This document shows positions 1 to 12,214 of a stretch of 64,000 nt of DNA, piece by piece. The DNA is taken from contig NW_023998416.1 in NCBI RefSeq assembly GCF_014805625.2, forward strand, positions 35,076,750 through 35,140,749. Direction: 5' to 3'. Numbering within the stretch: the stretch's first letter is position 1; each line of letters begins with the position of its first letter. The translations under genes and the position numbers were made by a program. The notes below the pieces were generated by a model. That model was not told where the DNA came from, ran no database searches, and saw nothing but the letters and a program-made list of their open reading frames with translations. Source of the stretch: Glossina fuscipes. Its lineage: Eukaryota; Arthropoda; Insecta; Diptera; Glossinidae.

Positions 1-375
1 GTAATGAGCCATTTTTTATTCCCTTCGAAAAATAAAGGTGCTCTCAGTTTACGTGCTGCTGTGGGCGTGCCATTTGACCGATTTCGTCCATTTTCAATAC
101 CTATCTGCATGCAAGAACTTCCAGTGTTTCGGTCACATTTGGAGTTGATAGCTTCATTTTTCCGGGTAACAGAATGTTTAAAACAGACATTTTATAGACA
201 GACAGACGTGCACACGAACGTGTTTAAATCGATTTAGAATTTGATGCTGATCAACAATATATATGCTTTACAGCATCTCTGATGCTTCCTTCTGGGCGTT
301 GCAAACGTGTTGACAAAATGAATATACCTCTCATCCTTCGGCGATGGGTATTAATATACAAAGGGTAAGTTCAAA
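1..375 (-). repeat. Dispersed repeat family A, partial copy
   Basis: Read on the minus strand this starts with a 'cgatgggtataaaa'-like terminus inverted relative to the family ('gcgatgggtattaatat' near 343-358 on the plus strand). It continues through 'caacgcccagaaggaagc', a 'gatcagcat' block and a 'gtctgtctgtc' block. The interior stretch at about 70-100 (gccatttgaccgatttcg) matches the reverse of interior segments near 51322-51345 and 53255-53285. The same order of blocks is familiar from short non-autonomous repeats in many fly genomes. No coding capacity is visible. The copy is cut by the window edge, so its full length is unknown. Confidence 0.7.
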
Positions 376-944
376 TTTCTTTTGTTATTGTATCTACTGA
401 GAGAAACTTCTTGGAGTTTGACGCGGATATTTGCGTACACATCCTGAAGTCTACTATGGACTATAATACATTGTGTGAATACTCTGCCGGACAAAGCCAA
501 CAAGGGCACGATGTGACGCAGTTATCATGCCTTCTAAGCAAGGCTAAATCAATTCAACCCTCTGACAGTACCCGGTTGCACTGCAAGTCTATGATCGTAC
601 GGTTTGTGCTCTTCCCGCAAATTTAGGTGCAATCAGCTGTCGAAATCAGAATTTATTATTTTGCCGCAAGTTTCCCAATACATAAGGAAAAGTTATCGAC
701 TTGGCTTCTATATGATGGTCCTGTCAATGGTAGAAGGGCTAATGTGTATGAAATCTAGACGAGAACAGCGTATCTTTGTCTACGTTTTTCAAATACGAAA
801 AATGAATCAAAAAGCTGAAATTGGGTCAATCGATATAAATACTAAGCATACTTTTTTAACAAGCGTGAAAGATATCAATTCACATAGCTAATAAAAAATT
901 CGCATTTAAAGGCGTTCGGAGATAAACGTATCGCGATAACTTAC
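376..944. other. Non-coding, probably lipase intron
   Basis: This lies between the family A copy and the donor site of the lipase exon, so it is most simply part of the next lipase intron. I looked on the minus strand for the exon coding the lipase Asp/His region and did not find it. Two overlapping plus-strand open frames exist (about 411-626 and 604-891), but they match no family I know, have no clear start context and are probably chance. Confidence 0.5.
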
Positions 945-1688
945 TTGATTTAAATGCCGTGTACCCCAGCCTCCGATGAAATGCAATATACTCGAACACA
1001 GGAATCGTAAGCTTGAGTTCTCCGAACAGATGTAGTCACAAAAAAGCCTTTGCGCACTGCTGGCTGGCAATAATTCAAAACCGCCCAGCATCATACTAAG
1101 AAAAGAGGGATAGCCCAAGAAGTCTACGGTGGTCAGAAACAAGCCTCCCACTTTGGATAATATAAAGGAGTGATCTTTCAGAAATGCAACAGGTGCGAGC
1201 AAGTGGACTGTACGCACTTTTTCATTATACCAGGGCATCGTAGACATAAGTACAAAAAATGTAGTTGTACCCTGAGAATGCGCCACGAAGTGCACTGAAC
1301 TTGCTTTGGTCTCATCTAATGCATAATCCAACATTGCAGCCAAATCATAAATACCTATTTCATGCCAACTAAAATTCCAAAAATCCGAAGAGTCTGGATG
1401 CTTGTGTTTATGCTGACGTGAGTAAGTATTACCACGCGCATTACCCAGCCATACATCATAACCCATGTCAACTAACATAAACGCTAGACTAGAGCTTTCC
1501 GATAAAATCCAATCATCTGAGGAACATAGGATACCGTGTTGGAAAAAGACTACTGGTTTCTCATAGCTACTGTTCACGTTTTTCAATTTCGGTGAATCCG
1601 GGATTCGATACACAGTTAATATGTAATCGTCGTCGGTTTGCACTGTATGCTCCTCTACTGGATAGCTGTGTATGGAGATGAGTTTTGC
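945..1688 (-). CDS. Acid lipase (alpha/beta hydrolase), exon 2, gene partial
   Basis: This exon encodes 248 residues of a secreted acid lipase of the gastric/lysosomal lipase family (fly Lip3/Lip4/magro type), which hydrolyses ester bonds of triglycerides or sterol esters. It opens with the family's N-terminal block (KLISIHSYPVEEHTVQTDD, then YILTVYRIP). The oxyanion-loop motif FFQHGILCSSDDW follows at about residues 81-93 of the protein. Then come the conserved MGYDVWLGNARGNTYS block and the nucleophile elbow VAHSQGTT, with catalytic Ser at about residue 171. The Asp and His of the triad should lie in the missing C-terminal exon(s). The acceptor is at 1689-1690 (ttgacag) and the donor follows 945 (CAA|GTAAGT). 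Both ends are phase 0. The exon is open throughout with no damage, so the gene looks intact. Which fly paralogue it is cannot be decided from this part. Confidence 0.93.
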
Positions 1689-3139
1689 CTGTCAACGAAT
1701 AGAAATATAATATTTCATTAGGTCAGTACTTTTACGGCCAATACACTCTGTCATTAACAAAATGTGCTCATTATCTTTAAACTGAAAAAACCGAAAAATC
1801 CCATTAAGCGGCACGAATAATTTAAGAGGAATGTATTTGATTTCTTTTGAACCGATCCGTATTGATAATTATATAGCTAGGTGTGCGTTATCGATATTTG
1901 ACCTATTCGTAATTGAAGACAATGAGTTAAACGAAACTACTTTTCATTGGGAAGCAATAAATAAGGAGAGTGCATTTAATTTATAATGCTTAGACTAAAA
2001 TGTATAAGTAAAGTAGTATATATAACTCAGACGATAAAATCTAATTGTAATATGGGTATGTCATATATAAGATCTTATAATTATGACACCTTCTTTGATG
2101 TGAAAAAACTGTGTGAAGGTGTTTTGAATTTAATGTACTTTCATGCCATACCTCGCTTGTAATATACCCAGCATGACTTGATATTATCATACCAATCCAT
2201 TCAAATTCACTTTCTAAGTTGATCTGTATTTGTCCATGTGTGCCATGCATGTTTGCAGTCAAACAACAAATCACAATTTTTAACCTTTACACTTTTTCGA
2301 CTACTTCCCGGACAACGGCTTATTTTGAAAAGAAAGGTATAAGAAGTTCAATGGTGTACGGTATAGTTAATGACGTTGGTCGATTATAATATTTTTATTT
2401 GTCAATTATCAAGTTAGTGGTAGAGCGTTTAAAAACTTGTGAATATATAATTTTTGCAAGTAGAACTGGTTCACCGAGTCTATCTTCAGTAGATAAACCT
2501 ATCAAATCAAATGTGGTTTTTGGCAAATTTTTAAACATTGAAAGGTTTTTTAATAGTTAAAATGACGGTCTAAAAAATAGGCCTATATGACCCAAATTCC
2601 CTAATTCATTACCAATTTTCATCAAAAAATATTAAAACCTAGACCTTTTTAATATATATATATATGTATACAAAGGCTTATTTTTCATAAGAATCATCTT
2701 GTTGACCAGGGATCCATCAACTAGATCTACGTGGTCCAAACTCGGTAAAGTTAATTCCTATTATGAAGGAATTTTTATCAAAAACTATGAGATGTTTTCA
2801 TACCAGTTTAGAGTGACGAAATGCTGTTACTGAGCAATTTTTCTTGCGAGATTCTGAAAATTACTGCTTGCTTGGGCCAAAACAATTTGGTATACTAAAT
2901 TTCATCAGAGTCTCTAAAATATTGCGATTTGTGGGTTGAACACAACTACACATGGGCAGACTTCAGGCAGACAGACCGGCAGACAAGCTACGATTAGGTG
3001 GGTCTCCTTCAAGTCCCTTTTGGTGTTACATGCGTCCGCACATCCTTAATATACCTTGTACCACAAGTGGTGTAGGGTATGTGGGATGTAGGAGCACAAA
3101 AGGTTTCATTGCAAAATTTCTTAAAGTATAAGCACTTAC
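1689..3139 (-). other. Lipase intron 1
   Basis: The intron is bounded by a GTAAGTG donor at 3139 and a TTGACAG acceptor ending at 1689, read on the minus strand. Splicing here is phase 0 on both sides and joins ...GLKVT to AKLIS..., which keeps the lipase frame. Most of its right half is a family B repeat copy. The left half is AT-rich with no other feature I recognise. Confidence 0.8.
2450..3085 (+). repeat. Dispersed repeat family B copy inside lipase intron
   Basis: Landmarks are the 'acgtggtccaaactcggtaaagtt' block near 2728, 'gagtgacgaaatgctgttactga' near 2812, and a run of cagacagac near 2960-2985. A 'gttacatgcgtccgcac' block follows near 3025, and the terminal 'ccacaagtggtgtagggtat' is at about 3060-3079. 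These blocks recur in the same order at 13.7, 30.0, 36.6 and 61.4 kb. The right end is clear; the left end is an estimate. It stops about 50 bp short of the lipase donor site. Confidence 0.7.
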
Positions 3140-3238
3140 CGTTACTTTCAATCCATTTGCCATTTGGTCTCCTATGTTCATTAATATAATTTTTATAATT
3201 AAGAAGTACAAAAAGAAGTTTCGATCTTTTCCTAACAT
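3140..3238 (-). CDS. Acid lipase, first coding exon (signal peptide)
   Basis: This exon encodes the first 33 residues of the lipase. The start MLGKDR, the hydrophobic core NFFLYFLIIKIILM and then NIGDQ form a classical secretory signal peptide. The exon ends GLKVT before a consensus donor (ACG|GTAAGTG) in phase 0, matching the phase 0 acceptor of the next exon. The start at 3238 has A at -3 (GCGAAAATG). The frame stays open upstream and holds another ATG near 3304, but a start there would put a long tail before the signal core. A second open frame over the same DNA would enter the donor one base out of phase with the lipase exon, so I rejected it. Confidence 0.82.
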
Positions 3239-3399
3239 TTTCGCATAAAGCTTTGTCTGCTGTGTATTGAAAACTTCTACTATTAGGCAACATACGTGCA
3301 GCATATTGATGAAAGGCAACGCTCGTGAATGTTGCGTTTACTTGATCGGAGTATTCCGGCTTTACCTTTTCTTTTGCGTAAGGCCTGCAATGAAAAATA

Positions 3400-3406
3400 T
3401 TATATA
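3400..3406 (-). promoter_or_regulatory. Possible TATA box for the lipase gene
   Basis: A TATATAA lies on the minus strand about 160 bp upstream of the proposed lipase start codon. A start site about 30 bp downstream would give a 5' leader of about 135 nt with no intron. In DNA this AT-rich such a match is expected by chance often, and a TTTTCATTGCAG acceptor-like site at 3383-3394 could instead mean a spliced leader. Confidence 0.2.
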
Positions 3407-6400
3407 AAACTTATGCGTATATTCTTTTTATAAAAGGGGGACGACGATTTGTTCTTTCGATTTTTTACTCTCCCAGTCCTCAAGTCGTTAAAACTGTACG
3501 AGAAAATTGTTTCTAATGTGTTTTATGTTCGATGTTGTTTTCTAACGTGCTCAAGAAAGAAATATAATAGCACTTTAGGCAATGTAGCAATACGGAATAC
3601 GAACGGAATTCATTCACGAGTGTTGGCCAAGCGAGTGCCAAGGTGTGGTCATCCCACGCAAGGCGACACAATTAATTTAACACTAAGATACCGATCACGG
3701 TGGACATTGCTCTTGATTCGTGCTGTTTATTCTTTGATTCACTTTGTTAGTCACAACGGAATGTCGGTCTGCCGACCGATTAAAAAAACATGATTTCAAC
3801 ATTTACCCAGCTTTCTCAGAACTAATATTAATATTGTTAAACTATTTCAATCACCAGCGCCACTGTTACTAAATTTTCACGCTAAATATTAAAAAAATTA
3901 TTGCGCTTCATGCGTTAACGTAATTTTGTTTAGATTATTTTTGTGCAATTATTATAGCCATTGTTCGCATTGTTTCGATATTTCTATACGAATAACTAAA
4001 GTTTGATTTTTGCTTTAGCCTTTATATAATCTTTGTATCCCTCAACCAAGGATAGGAGTATATTAATTTTTTCCTTCGATTAGTAACACGAGCGCAAGCA
4101 ATAATCGAATTGTTGTTTCCTTTCTGCCGATTATTTATGAAAGCGACCGGGAAGGCATATACAATATGTAGATATATAGACATATATATATAAGTGCAAT
4201 ATAATTAGAAACATTGAGAGAAAATACGGAAATTAAAGCAAGTACTGATATGTATTGTTTTTATTTTTTATTCTTTACTATCTTGCATTTATTATTTATT
4301 ATGGATTACTTCTAAAATATTATTCATTATTTCTTTATAGTTTGTTATTTAGTACATTACATATATATAGGTTATTACCCAACATCGCTTGTGGGACAGA
4401 GTAGATTTGATTTGCCGGAACGTATGTAACGCCCAGAGGACTTAAGATAGACAAACATCGATCGATCGAGGAAATTTAAATATGCCTGCCCGCCTGACAC
4501 TTCTCTATGCATTTTTGTTTTCCACCTGCTGATCACACATTTCGATATTTGGTATACTAAAGGGTGTCGATTTTATGACCACTTCTCACATAACGCCCCA
4601 TTTTCAGAAAGTGTATTCCCATGTTACACCATCGAAGTAGCCAGTCTTGTGAATCCCCTCACATAGGACCGTTCTTGTGAACAGTAAGCTTTTATGTTTG
4701 AAAAACTCTTATAATGAAAGTTTGCTTCATAACAGTAATTTGGCATAATTTAATATTGCTAAATTTGGATCAGTCGGTTCGTTTGTCCCATAGAAGGGCA
4801 TTTGTGGGAATGAAGAAATATGTTAGAGAAAGTGATATAAGGTACTTAGTGGTCGAACTTGCTCGGCCATAATATTTTGACTGTTTCGTACCTTTATTCA
4901 ACTTAAAACGATACAAAGTTCGCAGCCATTAACTTCGTTTTTATTATTACAATCCTTAATGATAACAATATCTTTGCGTAAATAAGTTGTTATTTCATTG
5001 GTTTAATTCTTTCAATTATGTTTTTTTTTTTTTTGAATTTAAATGAACGATGTAACCATTTATTACAAATACTTGATTATATTTTTTATGCAATCAATGT
5101 ATTAGATAGTGGAAGTATTTGTTGTTGTTATTGTTCATTCTCCAATTAGGCAGCTGTGCAGTTCACTATAATCACAATAAATTATTAAAGTGAGGGGAAG
5201 CAAAACGAAAACAAAGAAATGCTTTTGGATTACAAAAGTCACTTTTTGTATACAGATGTTCATTCATCTGCTTTTAATATATTTTTTCCTTACGTCACTT
5301 GTGCCACCTGGCATATGATAGGTTTATGTGAACACATACTACGCTTAGAAGGACTTGAGACAGATCCATTTTTTATTACATTAGTCAATTTCGAATCGTT
5401 TTCTCTGCTATGTATATGGACCTACTTTTTGATCAAGTCGCTTCTTGTCTCAAGGGCGAGGCGTATTAAAAATTGATGGAATTCGACTATATGTGCAATT
5501 ACTCCCTACATAAGGCTTTTGCGAAGTGGTTTGATGATCGATCTTGCCCCTCTAAAATGTTGTACATTTTTTTGAAATCTTTTTGAATTTTTTTAGCACA
5601 GTTGACAAAGGGGCTTTTGAAAAGGGTTTACAGACGGCAATAAAGAAAAGAGAGAGAAGAGGGTCGTGGTCCAAGGTCGGTAAAGTCACATAGAAGATGA
5701 TTGTGATCGTCTCGCCCGAAATTATGCGCCATAAGGTAATTTTATTTAAAATATAAAAAAATCCTGTTGGCTTGTAGAAAGAATGTTACAAAAGCGAGAG
5801 CGTGTCGTTACGGAAATTTTGTCCTTTTGTGCCAGTGATCGGCAAGGGCTCTCGAGCACGTCAACGACTGTTCCGAAGCCGTTGAAACTTGAAAGTCAGT
5901 TGAATTTCTCTAATCCTCAAAAGTGCTTACATCTTTTGGAGATGAGAACCGACAGATAATGAATTCCACAAATTACGTAAAATACGCATATTTAAGAAAT
6001 TCGCCTGTAACGTAGAAATTATTGGCGTTCAGGCACACTGTGTGCGATAAAATTGTTTAATTTAATGGTCGACGCCTTGGACTATTTAAAGAAAAAAAAA
6101 AAAAAAAGACCGGAAACGGTAATATATACGTTGTTTGTGCAGACATGTTTTGTCGAGTCTTCTATATATATATTTCCGGATTCTATATATGAAATGATAA
6201 AATTAATATGGTTCCATTTCCCAATTTCAGAATTAGTTATCGTAATTAGTAGGAAAATTTTACTATTTTTGCTTGAAAATCAAAAACATGTGAAAAATGT
6301 AATGTTCTTGTTATTAATCGCAACTTAATAATGCAAGGGAAAAAAAATTATAGAAAAAAGATTTTAAATGTGGAATATTAGGGCGAGAGTCTCTTTCCTG

Positions 6401-7044
6401 TTCAAAAGGCACATCTTCTACCTTTTGCTTATTAATAATTAATTTTTTATTATAATACTTAACATTTTTTTTTTTTTTTGAGTTAATTTTCTGTTCATGC
6501 ATTGAAATGTTTATGCCTTCAAAATGCATACAAGTTGACGGATTTAATGGCACTTTACTTAATTTCATAATTAATTTTTGTATTCAAAATAAATTTACAA
6601 ACGACTTCAAATAAGTTTTCAATGACTCTTTAGTCATTATACAACATATTACATATATAGAGTGCACATTTCATTTAATTATCGTTAGAATATTTTTGAA
6701 ACGCAATTTCGGTTATTTCATAATATTTTCCATTGAATTATTTTTGAAATACAATAAATTAATTTTACAAATATTTACATATCGGTTTTAATAACTAATT
6801 CGTGCTTCCATATTTTTTCCCTCCTTTATTTCTATTATTTTGTTCATTGAATAACTGTGCGCGTTTAATTATTTTCGTCTCTTTCACAAAAAACAACACA
6901 ACGAACTCATATATGCTATACTAGTTTAACATATTAATGCTGAAACGTATTCAACTAAAGCTCTCCAAGTGTCTATTAAGGCAATAATGAAGTAACACTA
7001 GTTCTTTGTTCCAGTAAGCTTTTTGCAAAAATAAGTGAGGAAAC
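3407..7044. other. Intergenic, no gene seen
   Basis: AT-rich DNA with homopolymer runs (poly-T near 5023-5034, poly-A near 6092-6107, poly-T near 6466-6479) and short TA runs near 4176-4192. Open frames here are short, low in complexity, and show no family resemblance or splice-site support. The lipase promoter is probably near the left end. Confidence 0.6.
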
Positions 7045-7500
7045 ATTATAGTCGGACAAAGTCGAGTCTTAAATATCGTACACCACTTATTTTCGGCGTA
7101 AAATAAAAAAAAAATTATGCCTTGTTATGATTTATATGCTTACGTTTTATGGCAACCATTATATCAAACGGACTACAAAATCTGACCCGACAAGAGTCAA
7201 ATCTCCTGTGCCTATTTTGGCCATAAAATGCTCAAAATAGAACTGCGGTATAAAAATGTACGTTTCAAAAATAGACCTATCCGGTCCAAACATACCAGAT
7301 CACGCCTATATGCCAAATCGCTCTATTTCCGTCATAAAGTGCTGAAATTTCCTCTTTTTTCTCGTATAAAGGCTTTTAGTTTGTACACATATGGCAGGGG
7401 CCCCAAAAACAGTACCATTCCACCCAAATCTTCTACATTCATTTTGTATGTCGAAATATTGATTTCCAATGATTTTTGCAAAATTTTTCACCTGAAGACC
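7045..7500 (+). repeat. Dispersed repeat family B copy, with internal duplication
   Basis: The left end 'agtcggacaaagtcgagtc' followed by 'aaatatcgtacaccactta' is the family B start. Inside, the block 'gccataaaatgctcaaaat' near 7221 is repeated as 'gtcataaagtgctgaaatt' near 7333. 'Ttggcaaccattatatc'-like sequence and 'tatccggtccaaac' also fit family B. The right end is unclear; related sequence may continue to about 7935. Confidence 0.5.
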
Positions 7501-10500
7501 TATTTGAATGCTGTCTTATATTCGGCATAGTCGTAGAAAATTTTCGGTTCGTTTTTAATAGCTCTTGCTTCAAAACAGATTAATGTGCCAAACTTTTTTA
7601 TATTGTGTTGAAAATAATAATAAAAAGATATATGAACCCAGATCGAGTCGACAATTGAATCGTAAGTGATGCAGGTTATTACAGTATACATCGGATTATG
7701 GGTAGCCATCATCTCAAACCAGCAAATTATAGTTTCAAAGTGGGCATGTGCGTTAGCATTCTGCTTCTTGCGGAGGCGTTTGAACTGATTTGGAAGAATG
7801 AAGTTTTTGTCTACTGTCCTTGGGACGTCCAATTTCCAACTTGATTGTATATAAACCAACTATGAACTTTATATGTCGGTATTACGAGCGTGAATATCCC
7901 AAATGTGGATGTAAGGCAGATAAACAGAGAGATCAAATGACTTAGAAGCAGCTAATAGCTATCAAGATTGCATATTTTTCTAATGTGCATTTCTTGGTGT
8001 CACCAAAGGAAAGATAAATTTAGTATAATATCAGTCTTCGTCAAATCGTCAAGCGTGTATGAAAGTCATATTCGATATACAACGAATTTCATATACTCAC
8101 TATTATCACAAGTCAACGTGCTAATGAGTGCAAATAATTTCGTAATTTGTGGGCTTGGCAGTTGAACAGAATGGACCTTTGCGCATAACTTTTAGATAGT
8201 ATTTTTTGGACCAGCCCGTCAGAGATTGTAAACTGCGATTTTTAGTTAACTGAGGATATGTTTATGAGTTGGTCAATGCTTCTTGACTTCGTAGTTGATT
8301 GAAAATAAATCTACACTTCGTTAAATCTCTAATGCGTGGATCTGTTTTTTCCAAGCTGAATGACAAGCGAGCACAACCACCTTTGCTGGTAGCTATGAAA
8401 ACATTCTCATAACAATTGAGAAATTTTTTGATTACTCTCACTGTTTTATTTCTTTGAAATAAAGAAAAAAAAATAAAGCACAAAAACTAGTCTACGAATA
8501 TTTGAAAAACGTTTGTCCATGTCTTATTTATTACTTCCAATGACTGAATGAATGAATGAAATCATTTGCGTAAAAAAATATTTAAAAAACGTTGTAAAGA
8601 AAGGTCGAAAAGCTATTCGATAATTTGATAACTATTCCGCTTTGATTTATGTTACACGTCTTGCAATGTTTTGTTCGCAAAGTTGCGTTTGGCTCGTCAA
8701 TGGCGCGTAAGTATGACATAAAGTTTTCTTCTTTTTCTTTTTTTTTTTTTCAAAATGTATCTACTTTTTGCCCTTACTTGCTAAGAATGAATTTATACTG
8801 GTTTTGAAATGCAGTCGAAAAGTGAAGTCAGTGCGAGATTTTTACTCGAGTTAGCTATGTCTGCTTTTCATTCAAACTTATCTTTCAAACTTTAAAACTC
8901 TTAGCGCATATATACATTTGTTGTATTTATATTCCTCAAAGCATACTTTCAAAACCGATTCCTTCAAACCTAGATTGTTTAACTAACCAGCATATCATGT
9001 TATCGATTTTACTATTGTCCAGCGGTAGTGAAGTTATTGTTTAGTGATAATGTTACGAAGACCTTCCGTTTTCTTGTCGATAGTCACCGAAACAAGGAAT
9101 GAATCATGACAGATATGTCAAACGCATATATGAACGACTTTTTACGTTAAAAATGACTCTTTTTCTACCGCAAGGGACATGACGAGATTGTTTGTTATTT
9201 TCATTTCATTTATTTCTCCATACGTATGGTGTGGGAAATTTATGTTTGAGATCAACTTTTTTCGTCGAAAAAGGGAAACCTTTGAAGCAAGATAAAATAA
9301 AGAAGAAAAGTTTGAGGGACGGATTACAAATGCATTTCTTTTGATATTATAAGAAATACTTTCATAATGTTATGATTATTGTGTTTTAGACTCCATTGTT
9401 CACAGACAAAGGGAAGTTTTTTTGACATTTCGAGGTTCCTTTCATTGGTATACAACATTTGAAAATGTGAGTGGTAGTAACGGACACATTTTTGGTTACA
9501 TTTGATACATACTTAGTGTTTCAGAATTCTTTGGCAGTTATGGGACGGAAACGCTTGCAGATAAACTTAAATCAATTAAAAAAACAGTTCTGAATTGATC
9601 GGTATAATAGAATGTGGTGAGTCTATCTAAAGTTCTTCATGGCGTTGCTTGATACACGTTTGCCATAAGTGATCTAGTCTACCTATTTTTTATGTTATTT
9701 AGTTACAATTTCGTAACAATTGCAGGCAGATGCCAGGCAAGATTTGTGTAATTTAAAACTTGATGCGAAGGTATTGGTTCCGAAGCGGTTCTTAAAGGCA
9801 TGGTCGACTTTGCGCTTTTTGTTTACCTTTTCATCTAACCTGGCGTAAGAAATTGATGTTGCTGTTCGTCTTCAACATGCACATATATAGCCACGAATAC
9901 TCTTTTTTTTTAGAGTTGAGAGAGTTGAGCTTTTAATCCTACATCGTTCAGTCACAGTGCAACATTATCGGAGAACATCTCTGTTTTCTCATTTCCCAAA
10001 ATTTGTATATTTGTTTTTAAGATGATGACAGTAGTCCATAGCCCAGTATAATATTCTAACTTGATCATCTTCATCTAATCGCTTTTATACATCGTGCCAC
10101 TATATCTTTTGCTACACAGTGTACCAAGTTTATGATATTAGTGACAAGCGATTTAAGCTTGTCTTCTGCCTGCCCATGTATTTTTGGGTTTAATATTTTT
10201 ACAAAACTATATATATTGAAGCAGCGTGAATCGTATTTAAAATGGAATGAACTGCACCATATCAGGTTTTAAGCTGAAAAAAACTTGCTATTATTGTTTA
10301 GGAAAAAATCCGAAAATAAGCTGACGCCGCGCAAATAACTTTTCTTGCCAGTGATCTTGTTATTCGTTAAGTATTTTCATAATGAAGTGTTAAAAATCAG
10401 ATATATTTGTCACAGTAAAGGCTTAAGAAATAGACTTATGTCGTCCAAGTTTGGCACAGTTAATTTCTATGTAACATTATTATTATTATGAATTAATTTT

Positions 10501-12210
10501 CTTGACAAAATATTAAAAATTCGACCTTTTTGCCATTTGAGGAGGTAGTTTTCGTGGGATCTTATGGGAAAAAGTTCACAAAACTGATCCGCCCTTTGCA
10601 AACTTATCGAATTAGTTCATGATGCTAAAATGTTATTAGTTCGTGATTATTTCGAGAAATATTAGAAATGTGCAGTTTTTTTGTGTAATGATTTTTCCAA
10701 GAAAGGAGGGGTGGCTGTGAGAAAAATCCGATCCAATTCATTTTCTCGCAACAGGGGGTTACGCCCAATCTCTCTTTCAGGCTGAACATAAAAATATACA
10801 TGTTCAATTCAGTCAGTTTTGGCATTAAGGAATCGATTGCTATAATAGCGGGCTGAACTTGCCATGTCATTCTGGTTATTGCATACATCGATATAAACTT
10901 AACATATCGTTATAAATAGTTGTACAGGATATAAGCAAAGAAAAAACTTTAAATTTCTGCAAAACTTTTTTAACAGAAATTAAGGCATATTTGCACTTAT
11001 TTCGTAGGCGTACTTAGATACTGTTTATTATAAGGAACAAATAAATATATATGCACGTATATATATGTGGAAAAAGAAAACGGTTCAAGTCCATATTTCC
11101 GTTCTTAAGTGTTTGTTACCTTTATTCATGCTGTTATTACCCTTGTTGTTGTTGTTGTTGTTGTTGTTGTTATTGTTGTTACACTTACAAGTTACTGCAG
11201 CTGCTGTTGTTGTCACTTGAATGAAAAACTAGAGAGAAAAATAGTAGAAAAAAAGGTAAAATGTGCATAAAGTAGTTCATTGCCAGTATTTCATTTAAAC
11301 TATATCTTTGTATAAGAAGTAAACAATTTTTAAGAGCGAAAACAAGTGCATAAACCTGCATAAAATCTGAATATACGAGAGAAAGATAGAGAGAACGCGA
11401 GAGAGGGCTAAGGGGCACATTTGCTTTGAGTTTTCCCATTTCCATCGAAAAAACCGATGCATGACATCGCTCTCACTCACTCAAAGTTAAGATTATTATT
11501 TAAATGTGTCTTTAAACAGAAAATCCGATACTTACAGAAAAAATTAATTTCGAATATAACAAATTTTTTTTTGAATAATACCATATGCAAACGTTTGTGT
11601 CCTCACTCTGCGGTACCCGATGAAGGTAGTTTGCTAATTACGAGCCCATCAACTGGCATATCTAGGCTATTTTTTTGAATTGACGTAGATAAGATACCTG
11701 TCGGAAATATTTCTACAAAGCTTTGGACTCTAATTTGCAAACTCTTGTCTAGCGGATGACTAACGGATACGATAGGCTTTGTCGCTTTTGTACACTTTTG
11801 ACCTATCTGCCAGAGATCTTAGAGAAATATGCAAGTTTTTCATTAACGTAAGCTTTCAGTTTGATGTAGCGTTCGAGCTATTCACGATGAAAATATTGCC
11901 TTCCAGCTTCACGTGACATTGTAAGCCGGTATAACATGCCTTCTAAGGGCTTTGCGTAGATTCGGATCTATAATCAAATAACCCCCAAATACAAACGTGT
12001 CACTTCTGCTTAATTTGAAAGAAAGCGCGACCAAATTGCGGCGAACGCTGCGATGATGTTAGACACTAACATGAGTAACATCGACGGTAAAGTTGGACCT
12101 CTTTGATACTCCAATTAATACGGATAACTGACTCTATTGTGCTATAAGCGAATGGAAACCTATAAAGCCGCCCCTGAGGAACGATAAATAGCATTGTATT
12201 TTGAATTATA
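7501..12210. other. Intergenic, no gene seen
   Basis: Non-coding AT-rich DNA. Weak family B interior sequence ('atgtcgtccaagtttggcacagtt' near 10439, with related text to about 10630) suggests an old fragment. A (GTT)n microsatellite is listed separately. The longest open frames are under 120 codons and resemble nothing known. Confidence 0.6.
11143..11180. repeat. (GTT)n microsatellite
   Basis: About a dozen near-perfect GTT/TTG units with one interruption (tat), followed by a related 'gctgctgttgttgtc' stretch near 11201-11215. No coding context. Confidence 0.95.
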
Positions 12211-12214
12211 TATT

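Noticed and set aside
411..891. Two overlapping plus-strand frames (71 and 95 codons)
   Set aside because: No start context, splice sites or family resemblance, and they lie in the expected lipase intron on the opposite strand.
3009..3388. Longer minus-strand frame over the lipase first exon (through RRPNGKWIESNG)
   Set aside because: It crosses the GTAAGTG donor, and its phase at the donor leaves one extra base against the phase 0 lipase acceptor. It also lacks a signal peptide, whereas the alternative frame has one and fits.
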